A stretch of DNA of 64,000 nucleotides from Trachythela sp. YZ-2020. Lineage: Eukaryota > Cnidaria > Anthozoa > Malacalcyonacea > Clavulariidae. The stretch covers positions 1,431,001 to 1,495,000 of the forward strand of contig JADLSH010000076.1 of assembly GCA_016169945.1 (NCBI GenBank). Reading direction: 5' to 3'. The notes under the pieces were generated by a model that was not told where the DNA came from, searched no databases, and saw only the letters and a list, made by a program, of their open reading frames with translations. The translations under genes and the position numbers were made by a program. Shown here piece after piece: positions 33,216-43,989 of the stretch; the first letter of the stretch is position 1; each line of letters begins with the position of its first letter.

Positions 33216-33901
33216 ATTCCTTTCCGTATTAATTTACTATTATTAACATTTTTTTCAAAGTAATTATTATAATATTGTCTTTTTCTGATTCGCAAAAGAT
33301 GATTTACTTTATTTCGATAAAATTTAAATCTATTATAGTAGTAAGGTGACTTTGTTTTTAGAAATTTTTTATATAGCCTATTTTTTACTTTAATAGAATT
33401 CTTAATTCCATTTGTTACCCAAGGTTTAGACTGGGTTTTGATCTCTCTTTTAGATAATTGTTTGATTGGTATATGCTTATCAACAATTTCAGTTATTTTA
33501 TCATAAAATGAGTGAAACAATTCTGAAGGATTTTGTTCATTAGGCAGAAGTTGCGAGTACCAGTCAATTGACAGAACCTCAGCTATTAATGCGGATTCAT
33601 TTAATTTTGAATAATCCCTTTTAAATATTTTTACATTATTTGGTAGTGTTGAATATTTATTAATTATTAGAAAATTAGGTAAATGGTCTGTAAGATCATC
33701 AATTAAGTTGCCACTAATGGCAAAATGTTCAAGTGAGTTAAAAAAGATATTATCAATTAAAGTTGCAGTATGATCAGTTATTCGAGTTGGTTGCAGAATA
33801 TATGGTTGGAAAAAAGAGGTTCCTAATATATTAATGAATTCATCAGTTTTGGGGTGAGATTCATAATTTAGAAGATCCAGATTAAAGTCACCCATAATCA
33901 T
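33216..33901 (-). pseudogene. LINE endonuclease C-terminus and linker
   Basis: The frame begins MIMGDFNLDLLN, the conserved GDFN box of apurinic-type endonucleases. It continues TRITDHTATLIDNIFFN and DLTDHLPNFLII (the SDH-like histidine box is here TDHLP), then the linker IPIKQLSKREIKTQSKPWVT. The N-terminal catalytic residues upstream of GDFN are missing because of 5' truncation. The apparent C-terminal tail of the open frame reads into the MITE at 33097-33215 and is not native. Confidence 0.8.
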
Positions 33902-33954
33902 GCAATACTTTCAACTTGTTTCTCTGGATAAACCTTGATTGGTGAGACTTTTCC

Positions 33955-34650
33955 CTATTTTTCGGATGATAGACAAAACCTTCTCGCGATGCAGTTATGA
34001 CGTTCAAATGTGTGGTTGGAGCAGCATCTCGCTATCTTTCCCGCCATTTTGTCAAAAGATCAGACATAAGTGGTCGTTGTACCAGAAATTGCGAGTCATT
34101 CAACATTCCCCTCTATAAAAGTGCTACTGGACAACGAACATTTATCTATCGCGCCATCTCTCTGTGGAACGAACTTCCAGAGGAAATAAAAACGTCTACG
34201 TCTGTCAATATTTTTAAGCATAAAGTACTCAAGTATCTATTAGAAAGACATATCCGCGACTGCACATGATACACGGGTCATAATTTTTAATTACTAATTA
34301 CTAATTACTTCGACAGGCATATCACTTAACTTTAGTGCGTCCGGTTAAAACCAAAGTATTACTTTCTAAATCTTTGGTCAATTTATAGTTTCAACCAGAT
34401 CCTTAGTCTCTAGTATTTTCGGTTTAAATTTCTCCTCTCTCGTTTCTTTAATTTATGTCTCTGAAGTGATACACCTGTCGAATTTAAATTAAAAATAAAA
34501 ATAAAAATAAATAATACCTTAGCAACGTTTGTAAAAGTTATATAGGGGTAGGGATATTATAAAGTAATGTTATGTATATACTGTATGTTTGTAATTGACT
34601 CTGAAAAGCCTCTTTGGGGAGAGTTAAATAAAGATTGTATTGTATTGTAA
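33955..34650 (+). mobile_element. LINE 3' end fragment with repeat tail
   Basis: A plus-strand frame, 33997-34269, reads TFKCVVGAASRYLSRHF, SDISGRCTRNCESFNIPLYK, GQRTFIYRAISLWNELPEEI, which is the conserved C-terminus of L2/CR1-like ORF2 with its 'h-W-N-x-LP' box. About 370 bp of 3' UTR follows, ending in aataaag and a short (ATTGT)n tail at 34635-34649. It is a 5'-truncated insertion from a different LINE family, head to head with the LINE at 31.8-33.9 kb. An (AAAAT)n run lies at 34485-34510. Confidence 0.8.
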
Positions 34651-35418
34651 AGCCTTTGAAGTTTGCTGGCCTTCCAAACACGATGGTCAGTTTGCCTCGA
34701 AATACTACCATTAACGCAGGCTCACATTGTCAGTGGGATTTCTAAAAATAATGTAACTTCATCTTATCTGTAATCATATGCTCTTATCCAAATCTAAAAA
34801 GATTCACGCTTGATCGAGTATAAATCGAGATATAAATAGTATAATTTTGAAATAATGACTGCTTCGACTTTGGATTTTAAATCGTCTGGGAGTGACACAG
34901 ATCGAGGGACTAATTTTTGGAATTCGTCTGTGGTCGAAATTAAATTTTCTGTAGAGGCAGAATGGATTCGGAATGTGAGGGCAGCAAAACGTAAACCAAA
35001 CTATGGCACAGGAAACATGGATGGTTTGCTTGAAGAAGTTGTGGGAAACAAATTTGAGATGGCTGGGCCACTTATTGACTCATACCTGAAGCAGGTTGGT
35101 ATGGGAATGAAAAATAAACTTTCCAGATCAAAGGCCACAGGATTAATGAATCCCATTACTATGTTCATACCATGGGCTGCATATCGCCATATTTTGACGA
35201 TATGCAGTCCAATAAACTTGGCTCAAAGCATTATGTGACTTTGACGGAAATGGACAGCCTGTCGAAGCTTTTTTGTCCCACAAGGTTTGGTGGGAAGAGC
35301 TATCTTGGCTACCGGCACTTCAAGAAAGTACCCACAAAGGACAGTATTATGAAAGGCCTGGTGTCTGTTTACAATGGCAAAAGTGTTGTAGTCATTACCA
35401 GCTTGACTCCACTTCAGA

Positions 35419-36200
35419 GTCCGAATTAGCGCTTCGCAAATCGCAAATTGCGAAGCGATTTAAATATTGCGAAAAATTGCAAAGCAATTTTTGTAAAAGT
35501 TGCGAAGCTCATTTAGCGATGCTTGATATCCAGCTGTTTTCCGTTTCACTGGAATGTCTCAGACATTCGTGCAAAGTATCTCTCACTTTTTATGACCGCT
35601 GCGTGTTTCTCAGACATTGGAATGTCTCAGTCACTCAGACATTCGAGTCCGGCGTGTTAAGAAATGCGTTCTGCGTTGCGATTTGTCGGGCCGATTTCAG
35701 ATGCACGTTAATGATATTTGAAAAATACGTGGCAAACGTCATCTGGTGACATCATCAACTGAAAATATTCGTCATTAACGTTCAGCAAAACGTAAAATCG
35801 GCCGGACAAATCGCTGTGTGTGAACGTACCTTTAGGTAGACATCACAGCTTTCAACTCGCAAGATAGCGAGATGGCTTCGATAATCACTTGTCATGCATC
35901 GCCCATATGTTTATACAAAGGTGAGAGCATGCATATTTTTAGAATTTTAACACTGAAGAGTGAAAACTAAAGCTTAATTTTAGAACTAGTGTTTAGAACA
36001 GACCTGGAAGAAGAGGACGAAAGTGAAGAATGCTATGAATTGTAAAATGAAATAGTACAAAGCCTTAAAAAACTATTAAACATTACTGTTAGATATCAAA
36101 TTACCTTTAGATATTAATTATTAAACTTTACCTTTCGTTTTTTGTCTTTATCCAACGCGAAATTACTACTGCGAAGCTGTTTCTTAGTGATAATTCGGAC
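35419..36200. mobile_element. 782 bp TIR element (MITE), with nested foldback
   Basis: Ends are GTCCGAATTA (35419-35428) and its exact inverse TAATTCGGAC (36191-36200). Subterminal 'gcgaagc'/'gcttcgc' motifs recur at both ends (aattgcgaagcgatttaaat; actgcgaagctg). No convincing target duplication was seen. It interrupts the 34.9-36.3 kb ORF. Confidence 0.55.
35665..35830. mobile_element. Foldback MITE nested in the 35.4 kb element
   Basis: The left arm 'gttgcgatttgtcgggccga' and the right arm (reverse complement 'acagcgatttgtccggccga') continue with 'cgttaatga' on both sides. The same left arm appears at 63939-64000, so this is a dispersed family. Spacing between arms is about 60 bp. Confidence 0.6.
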
Positions 36201-36770
36201 CCTGCACTTTCCTTAGATACTGTCAAGGAACTTCTAACCATTACATTTTATGTTCAGCATTATACTGCTGAAGATTTTGTTGTAGATGCATGCTTGCAGG
36301 CACTTATGAACCAACAAATTCTGTAAATGTATTTTGCACAAAATTTAAGTAAATCTATACAGATTTTGCTGGTTCATAGTGGCTGGCTCAAGCAACACTT
36401 GATATATTGAACATTGTGCAGTTTAGTATACTGTTTATAGTCGCTGTTTATATGAGTTTGGGTTGTCTGGTTTAACAGGTTACTATTTTTGTATGAGGCT
36501 AGCCGGGCTATTTATTGCATAAATATGTGTAATAGTGCCCAGCGCCGCTCAGCTAGGTTTTCTTTATCTAAAAAAACCAACCCATGTTACAGATGAATTA
36601 ACCCAATTAATGCTAAGAGAGATTTAAGTTAGTAGCTCTCCATATATTAAGTGTATTATGTTTCTGGGAAAAATTGGACATAGCTAGCTAAGCGGGTCTG
36701 CCTGCCTCGTATAAACAGCTACTAGTTAGTATAAATTAAATGCAATTTTAGACATCTCGCTCGAGGTAAC
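36201..36770. other. Unknown ORF tail and spacer
   Basis: The first 125 bp hold the end of the interrupted ORF. 36330-36770 is noncoding with nothing recognised. Confidence 0.4.
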
Positions 36771-36775
36771 TTAAA

Positions 36776-37135
36776 GTTTAAGGGTATGTGTAGGTGGAAA
36801 TTTTGGAGGCATTCGTTACTTGCTGAAGGCTGGTCTACATCATCAATAGGACCTTCAACGACTCGTACAGGTTTTGTCCTCCGCCATGCGACGACCAGAC
36901 TAGATGACTCTAGCTCTAAGGGGGTGCGGAGAGAGATTGGTCTGGATTGTGCCACACACAGTCGGAGTTCATCATCTGCCAATGCATCTATGAACTGATC
37001 TTTGGTTAATGTCTCGGGCAGCAGGCAAAGGTTCAGGGTATGCCAGGGGAGAATGTGAAACTCTACTTCTTAATTTCATCCTATGGAGTTCTGCTTGTCT
37101 CCATTTGCCAAAACGACTCTCTAGTGTGGTTACAA
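36776..37135 (-). pseudogene. Ty3/Gypsy gag fragment
   Basis: The minus strand reads YSSFVTTLESRFGKWRQAEL, HRMKLRSRV, LAYPEPLP, then after a frame change TKDQFIDALADDELRLCVAQ + SRPISLRTPLELESSSLV. This matches the capsid C-terminal region of Ty3/Gypsy gag proteins in cnidarian elements: 'F-x-x-LE-x-RFG', 'LA-x-x-AYPE', 'KDQFIDAL-x-D-x-x-R-h-x-h-x-Q-x-RP-x-x-h'. No zinc knuckle or protease follows. It abuts the 430 bp repeat at 37131, whose edge coincides with the YSSFV codons. Confidence 0.65.
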
Positions 37136-37552
37136 AGGATGAATAGTTAGCACGGTTGTCTGGTGAAAATTAGACAAAATTGTTGTTGCCTGTCCTTTTT
37201 GTATCTGCGTAGCAGATATAATGCTATCAACTTGTTAATGTTTAAGTGTGTTAGCTTTTAGCCATTCAGCGATGAGCTTATATAAAATAGGCAACGTTAG
37301 CCAATCAGCAATTGGCTTACAACTAACAGTGATGTAATGTTTCACAAGGAATTACATAATTCAATTTGCCTGTTCGCAGGCTAGATCTTAAATTCAACAT
37401 GGCGCATATCAGTTGAAATGCAAAAATATATTGACAAAACGTGGAAATACGAAGGTTTTCAACACGAAAGTATCGACTAGAACGAATGCTTTATAATATG
37501 TGGCCAATTTCAAATGTAGTTGTTCTATTTCTGAAGGAGAAACTAAACAGTT
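37131..37552. repeat. Dispersed ~430 bp repeat, copy 2 (LTR-like)
   Basis: Second copy of the repeat at 25324-25765, in the same orientation. Differences include loss of a 17-20 bp segment after 'tgacaaaacg' and a small insertion after 'ttttcaacac'. Confidence 0.8.
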
Positions 37553-38215
37553 AAACAGTCAAACTGTCGAAGATTAAGCCATTAAGGTATAAGATATACT
37601 ACAACATAGTAAAAATAAAACATTGTATTGTAATAGCATCTTGTTTATATACAAGGGTGCAATTACAGCTCAGCAAAGGTGCAATTAATGCTCAAATCAC
37701 ACTGCTTTAAACCAATCAAATTGTAGCATTTGGCCTTGATTACAGAAGAGTATATAATTAATGCAGTTATAGTTCTTGACAAATTTTGACACAATAAATT
37801 GACAACTATACACAGTTGGTTGCAATATTTAATACCGCAGTATTTTTATATTACAAAATAACACACTTTTAAAAATTGTATATACAGTAGTAATATTATA
37901 CATATAGTAGAATAGTAGATTGTCTGTTCAAAACATATGAGACAGAACTAAGATGTAAATTGGATAAAAACACTTTAGATACAATAATTATAATTTATTA
38001 CTTATCTTAATTTTAGCTTAATTTTTTGCTTTAATTACACTATATAATATAGTATTTTCATATGAATTATAATGTTCCTGAAAAGCCCATTAATGAGAGT
38101 CATCAATAACACATACTCACAGGAGAACCTGTAGAAAACCATATTGTTAACTAGTCAAACTAACATTAACAACACCAATTATAACACCATTATTCATAAT
38201 CATCTTTTAAATTAT
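37553..38215. other. AT-rich spacer
   Basis: No gene. Nothing recognised beyond A/T runs. Confidence 0.5.
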
Positions 38216-38219
38216 ACAG

Positions 38220-40530
38220 CTAAACTCCAACTAAAGCACCAGAAAGTCTTATAGCGAGAATTGCCTTTTGTTCTGTTGTGCTCAATCCCCGCTCCTTTAA
38301 TGCATCCCATAATTGCAAAACAGACATTTGTCTTGGGTCAAGATGAGCTGAAGTACTGACCTTAGGTCCATGAACAAGTTTCTCATGTGCCGAACAAGTT
38401 TGACAATAGAATGGTTTCAAGGTGATCAACACTTGATTGCTTAGTCTACCCAATTGTCCACATTGTACAACATCCTCACAACTTTCACAAAAACTACACT
38501 CTGTCGCATCATTATCTTCCTTTACCCGCCCACATTCACAAATGGAGGGTTGTTTTAAATGTGCAGGGTGTCTAGATTCATGATGGGAAATGTATGCAGA
38601 AGGCACTGGATTGTGTTTTGGCAAGTAAAATGCTCTCACATAATTGGCACGCATGACTTGCCACCATTTACCCACAGAACCAGTGGACTTGGACCTGTTG
38701 GTTAAGCTCAAGTCAATTTTCACTCCAGCATGTTGGACTCCTTTGCTTGCAGAGAAATAATCCCATATCCAATTCTGTAATTGTTATACAACAAAGCAGC
38801 ATGATATGGTAAAGCATATGCCATGGTCCAAATAGTAATATTTATTGACAAGGGGGAAAAAAGAGACAGAAGATTAAAATAGTTTGTCAAATTCTCCTTA
38901 AGTTGGGCTATCTCAACTGAATTTGTATTCACCTTATTGAATAGAGTCCCAGCATTCCTTAAATACTGAATTGCTTTTGCCAAAGCCTTCTCAGTTTGGA
39001 AACTGGGGACTCATTAGCCATCTCCAAACAATCAACCAATCTGTACCCATACCTGGCCAAAGCAATGGCTTGTCGACCAATTAGCCGTGTTGCTAGATTG
39101 TTGGCCCTGTGGTTGGAGTCATCATAATGCTTCTTTACAGATTTAGCAACAAAAGATATACCACAACCAGATACAGACTCACCAGAGGTAATGGGACTCC
39201 TTAATACCTTCAAAAATTTATCATTACCCCCCCTTTCCAGGGCTTCCTTGTAAGCAAGATTGAGCAAATGCTGCCAGCTATTAATTTCATTGTGTAAAGG
39301 CTCCGGTCGTTGACGATTAGCAAATATCCCAATGCGGGGAGGGCCATTTGTCTTAGACCATTACCTGCCATAAATTCAAGCTCCTTACTGTGTACTTGGG
39401 CAGGTGTAAGATTTTTCGGGAGCTTTTTTCGAAAGCGATCCAACTTTAGTATTGCTTCCTGCCTATTCTGTGAATTTGGGGGTTGCCAGTTATCAGTTTG
39501 GGAATTCCCAATTGTACCTCCTATTCTATTTAAATCACCCTTGCAAACATTAGCATACGGGGATGGAGAAGTGGCTGCCTGGTTGAGCTCATTATTAGCC
39601 CAGCTTTGCCAGGACTGATCAGCACTGGGCTAGAATTCCACAGTGCACTGATGCCCGCACACTGTTAAAATGTTCCCCTCTAGCATTTGCATTTCATCAG
39701 TGTGCTGTTGCCAAAGATCTTCCATCACTGGATCGTTCTCTGATACACTGAGACAGTGAAGCAAGTAGTGGCAATCCCTACTCCTAACCATTCCTCCAAA
39801 ATTCCAACAAGTGAGGGAGCCTATTGACATACCTAACTCACTTGTTTCTGGGGCACCATCATCCAAAAACTGAATAACAAAGTGGTCAATATTTTCATTG
39901 AACCATATCAGTTTCTCATAAAGTCCCTCGGTATCTCTATATCCAAATTGAGGAGCATATACACCAAGCCAGTGACAGTACGGGATAACCCAGAGTAATT
40001 GGTGTTAGGAGAAATAACACCAATGTCAAGACTTTTAACAAATCTATCCACCTTGAAGTCACTAACTATTTTAGGCAAAGATATATCAGCATCACAGAAA
40101 GAAAATTCTGGAATTTCATAGCAACGGCTTGCTTTAATGCCTGCTCTGACTTGATATAATCAGTAACAGCTTTCCCAAAGACCCGTTCTATGTATTTACC
40201 TCATTTATAACTACTTATTAACTTGTCAACAGTTGCTTGTGAAGCAGTTGAGGTAATTAAATCCCATGCGCCAAAACATGCCCCTTCCTCACTGCCATGG
40301 ATATAGGTGAGGAGATCATTGGTTTCTTTTCGCCGCCTAAATCTTCTGGTACTACCTGGATCAAAGATGACTTCAAACGTGGTGGCGTTGTTGGCTCTTC
40401 TTGACCTAGCCTTTTGGGTCTGTTCTAGCAATATTTTCATGTTGTTGAACTCGTTTTTAAGTTGCTCCAGCCTCTTTTCTTCAACATCTACTTGCTCCTT
40501 TGCGACTAATAAGGCTGTTTCTAAATACAA
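38220..40530 (-). pseudogene. Large transposase-like gene, family A
   Basis: Collinear minus-strand frames from 40530 to 38220 make one long protein. First comes a coiled coil (EEKRLEQLKNEFNNMKILLE) with RRRKETNDLLTYIHGSEEGA. Then RDTEGLYEKLIWFNENIDHF, SELGMSIGSLTCWNFGGMVR and MLEGNILTVCGHQCTVEF, with a TAG where the next codon is expected to be Gln, then WQSWANNELNQAATSPSPYA, ATRLIGRQAIALARYGYRLV and FNLLSLFSPLSINITIWTMA + YALPYHAALLYNNYRIGYG. Next are SLQAKES (frame change), LTNRSKSTGSVGKWWQVMRA and a Cys-rich C-terminus (CECGR, CSFCESCEDVVQCG, CQTC). I know similar proteins only as uncharacterised cnidarian repeats. The W-x(5)-P-x-H ... G-x-G ... Q-x-K-E block resembles the last catalytic segment of a DDE transposase, but that is inference. 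Confidence 0.6.
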
Positions 40531-41747
40531 ATATATATAGTGTAATTAATATATTAGAGTGCTGAGGAGCATCCTCAAGCACATCCGGCTTTGCAGCTTA
40601 AATAATGGTTTAGCCAGAATCAATGGCAGATGGTGCAGTTATACAACGTATAACTCAGGACTCTCTTTGTTAAGTAAAATCATCTGGTGTTAATAGACTC
40701 AGTAATATATTTTACCATGAGCATTGCGGCTTTAAAGGAAAATAGTTTTTAAAGATAAATCATAACTGCAAATATAAATGGAACAATAAATATATTTTGA
40801 TACTATTAGCTGCGCAGTTTAATAAAGTTTGTCAGTAGTTTGAAATTTACACAGATTTTGTATGACATGACTATGCAGTTTTTTAATTTATATGATCTAT
40901 GTACTATAGAATGTTGACATGCACTCATATAATTTATAAATACCATATCAGTTACATGAACCTACTACATAGTCAATCATAGTCATTGACTATATGTACA
41001 TTGTGTTGGATATTTATACACACTGTGATTTATTACATCTTCCATCATGTCTGTCTTGCTTTGAACATCAGCGACTCTTACCGCAAAATTTTTCATTTCT
41101 AAAGTATAGATTTTACCACATTAGGAAGGAACTTGAACTGACTTGCTCTAAGACAACAACAGATAATTCAAGATGGCATCATACGTTAAAATGCCTTTCA
41201 AAACATGGGGTTATAGCGTTTCTACTTACATTTTCTCATTCGCTTTGTGAAGCCATGATGTCGAACTTTCATATGAATTATGGATGCTTATGTTTTAATG
41301 CAATATGACGCAAATATTTACCAAATAGGGGTCCCTAAAGCCCAATTTGAGGCATTTTTTGCATTTTACGGGCAAAGTTTTTAGAATAACCTGGGACATC
41401 ATAATTAATTTTGTTCAAAATCAAGTAAGCTACACAAAAATATCAGAACAAGTGTCTCGGGGGCTTCTCTTTAAACACAGACAACATAATTTATGCTAAA
41501 ACGGGAATTATTATGAAAACCGAAATTGCATGCAAATATATGCAGTTTTGCAGTTTTCCTTCTCCAACATGCTTCATATTGTCACGTGACATGCTAGAAT
41601 ATATAATCCTGAGTGGGAGTATTTCGAGACAAACTGACCATTGTGAAACCTTGTCTCTATTAACTATGATTTGAGTCAGGAGGCAAAGTAAGAACTGGCA
41701 AGTAGCATATTGTCCTAAAACCTATAGAGTTTAAATTTTGCTATATA
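40531..41747. other. Spacer; possible inverted promoter block
   Basis: Noncoding apart from an unsupported 104-residue plus-strand frame at 40994-41308. 41585-41675 carries, inverted, the 'gtcacgtgac' palindrome and 'ttgtctctattaactatg' shared with the 25.8-25.9 kb block. On the minus strand it would lie upstream of the family-A gene. Confidence 0.4.
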
Positions 41748-41930
41748 TATAGACCACTTTCATAATTCAGATGAGTTTAAATATTCTTTTATGTGCATCT
41801 TAATAAGCCTCATCGACCTCGTTCAGGTTAATAAATTCTATTAAATTTCAGAGAAACGAGGCTGATAAAGCTTACTAAGATGCACATAAAATAATATTTA
41901 AACTCATCTGAATGATGAAAGTGGTCTATA
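41748..41930. mobile_element. 183 bp MITE with ~55 bp TIRs
   Basis: The left end TATAGACCACTTTCATAATT and the right end (reverse complement TATAGACCACTTTCATCATT) pair for about 55 bp (through 'atgtgcatcttaataagc'). The interior is short. It is probably TA-flanked, hence Tc1/mariner-like, but the boundary within the (TA)n context is ambiguous. Confidence 0.85.
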
Positions 41931-42340
41931 CTGTAGGATACTATATTGCTTATATCATTTGGATGGGTCTGCCAACGTTTGACCAAATGTCTTGCATATA
42001 ATATTCCACTGTTGTCGTGAGGAATGCATCTCGCTCAATACTTAGACTGTTCAAGCATTTGGGTCAAATCGAAGTATAATAAATAGGAACAATATGATCA
42101 TCTTAAAATATTGCAAGATGTAGGGAGAACTAAGGTCTTCGGTTTTCTTATAACAACTTGACCTGTTTACAGTGTAATAATTATCAAGAATATGTGATAC
42201 TGACCCTTGAACTCTTGAGCGCAATGTGTGTTGTTGGAAATATAATACCCTCATATAGACTGAAATATGTCGAATATTTTACATAGTGTTTGACGAATAG
42301 TAGCATGATTTGTACGTTTCTCGTTCGTATTGCACTTATC

Positions 42341-42642
42341 GTATCATTCCCTTGATGCATTATTGATCTGGTTAAAACACAAGTACGTAACTGAAAATGC
42401 GCAAGTATTCTAAGATGCACAGAAGAACATTTTTGTGCGGGTGACTTGGGTGACCGTGGAAGTGCAAGTTTGTGACACTCCCAAAAAGCCACAAAGAGGA
42501 AGAAGAAAACAGACAAGGGATATTAAACCTACGGTTTGGCTCTGCCAGCCGTAGTAACTATATACACCTCGTCCCAATGGGAATACTTGTCCCTAGAGTC
42601 ATGCTATTGATCCAGATCAATAATGCATCAAGGGAATGATAC
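42341..42642. repeat. 31 bp inverted repeat flanking ~240 bp
   Basis: The arm 42341-42371 (GTATCATTCCCTTGATGCAT + TATTGATCTGG) is exactly inverted at 42612-42642. The 240 bp interior has no gene. This is likely a foldback or MITE just upstream of the family-B pseudogene; its right arm overlaps an ATG that is therefore unlikely to be the native start. Confidence 0.85.
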
Positions 42643-43989
42643 ATCATGTGCTTGGCTTGTCGGTTTTCGCAATATTGGCAGAGGTATTCTGAGCAGTAGT
42701 GAGAACTACTTACTTTTCGCGGCTAATTGTCCTGAAAACTGTATACCTGTGCAGTGGTATGTAAAAATGTTGATGTCTGATATACAAAAAATTGAAAAAA
42801 ACACTTTCCGATGCACTTATACTAATTCTGTTGGCACGGTTACTGTCGATGTGAAATTTAAGATTGGTGAGCTCCCAAATGACATGAAGATGTTGGCTTT
42901 CTTGTCAGGGGAGCTCAGCAACAGTGCTAAGTATTTCTCTTCTTTTGCTAATGTATCTAGTGATAATGCAAATGACGTTAATGCATCTTTTGGCATTGAG
43001 AAAGATAATACCTGGCAACCTTGGCAATATTCTGAAAGGCTGAGTGTTGCAGAAAGTAAAGGCAAATCTTGCTAAGCAAAAGTTGAGCGATTCTACAAAG
43101 AGATCTATAATCACAACTTTTATTTCAAGTAAGGGGAGTAGGCAAGAGTTTGTTCCTCCCCTTAGAGCTTTGGTAGATAAGATACATGTAGAACCTCTCC
43201 ATCTGAAAAACAATGTGTGTGCTCTAGCACATCGATATCTTTTGGATGAAGTTATGCTTCTGTCAAATTTACCATGTTCCGTAAAAACGTTTTTGCAGGT
43301 TTCAAGCACTTCGCCTTTTGCAAAGTATATATGTACCATGAAGACTAAATGCCACCTCTCAAGACTTGCCAACAGGATTGTGAGGTGGTTTAATGAAAGT
43401 CGAGCCGAGGGAAAAAAGTTTGATTACCGGTTCACCGGTAAGGACTCCAGGACTTTCTTGCATAACTTCATGATGCTTATTGCTGCTGTTGAGTCATCTG
43501 CTCGGTCAGGTACAAAGGTGCACTATACTCTACATGTGCTTGCCTATACATGTCTTACTTTGCGAAATTGTGTTTCACTATTCAGTCGTGTTGAAATCAG
43601 TGATGAACAATTGGCTGATCTTGAGAAACACTGCAGAACCTATTTTCTTCTTCATTGCCTTTTCTTCACCCACCATCCTTCTTCGTGGACTTTGGGCAAT
43701 GTTGTGCCTGTCCACACTAAGCAAATGAAGGAAAAATATGGCTTGGGGCTTTCTCAATTCTATGGAGGGTAGGGAAGCTAAGCACATATCTATCTCCCGG
43801 TACTGCAGAAATACAAACTACAAGTCCAGGTGGGAACAGGTATTCCTTCATGAATACGTTTCACTTTTGTGGCTAAGAGAAAGAGGCTACATTGTGACAA
43901 AGCCACCTTCTACTTCTGTAAGTTATATTCCTAAGCGTGTTGACGATGATCCTAACTTTTGCTTTTGTGGGCGGAAACTGAAGCTGTAG
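42643..43989 (+). pseudogene. Large transposase-like gene, family B
   Basis: Three plus-strand frames. 42643-43075 has WYVKMLMSDIQKIEKNTFRC, ELPNDMKMLAFLSGELSNSA, KYFSSFANVSSDNAND and NTWQPWQYSERL. After a frame change, 43044-43772 has FVPPLRALVDKIHVEPLHLK, RLANRIVRWFNESR, FDYRFTGKDSRTFLHNFM, then SWTLGNVVPVHTKQMKEKYG and LGLS. After a second change, 43738-43989 has GREAKHISISRYCRNTNYKS + RWEQVFLHEYV, ending NFCFCGRKLKL. I do not know a named superfamily. The 'ELPND-x-KMLA-hL-x-GELSN' and 'W-x-LGN-hVP-x-H ... G-x-GL ... REAKH' blocks suggest a transposase. The latter block aligns with family A. Two frameshifts make it non-functional. Confidence 0.6.

Larger units (their letters stand above)
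31819..33905 (-). mobile_element. L2/CR1-like LINE, 5'-truncated, nearly intact RT
   Basis: This minus-strand LINE begins within the endonuclease near 33905 (MIMGDFNLDLLN) and runs through the linker and RT to the TTAA element at 31818, then resumes at 28417. Defects are few: a 119 bp MITE in the linker, one TGA in place of an expected Arg codon at about 32622 (NNY-stop-PISLLTVFNK, as expected from CpG decay), and one frameshift at about 32170. It is younger than the LINE at 2.6-5.4 kb. Confidence 0.85.
34855..36325 (+). pseudogene. Unknown ORF interrupted by a MITE
   Basis: A first frame, 34855-35238 (MTASTLDFKSSGSDTDRG ... AEWIRNVRAAKRKPNYGTG ... KATGLMNPITMFIPW), passes by frame change near 35190 into a second, 35190-35418 (SKHYVTLTEMDSLSKLFCP, GKSYLGYRHFKKVPTKDSIM). 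It resumes after the insertion at 36200 (PALSLDTVKELLTITFYV ... LQALMNQQIL) to TAA at 36323-36325. A 13 bp palindrome around 35180-35210 (gctgcatatcg / cgatatgcag) sits at the frame change. I do not recognise the family; it may be a host gene or an element gene. TATA-like 'tataaatcgagatataaata' lies just upstream at 34818. Confidence 0.4.
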
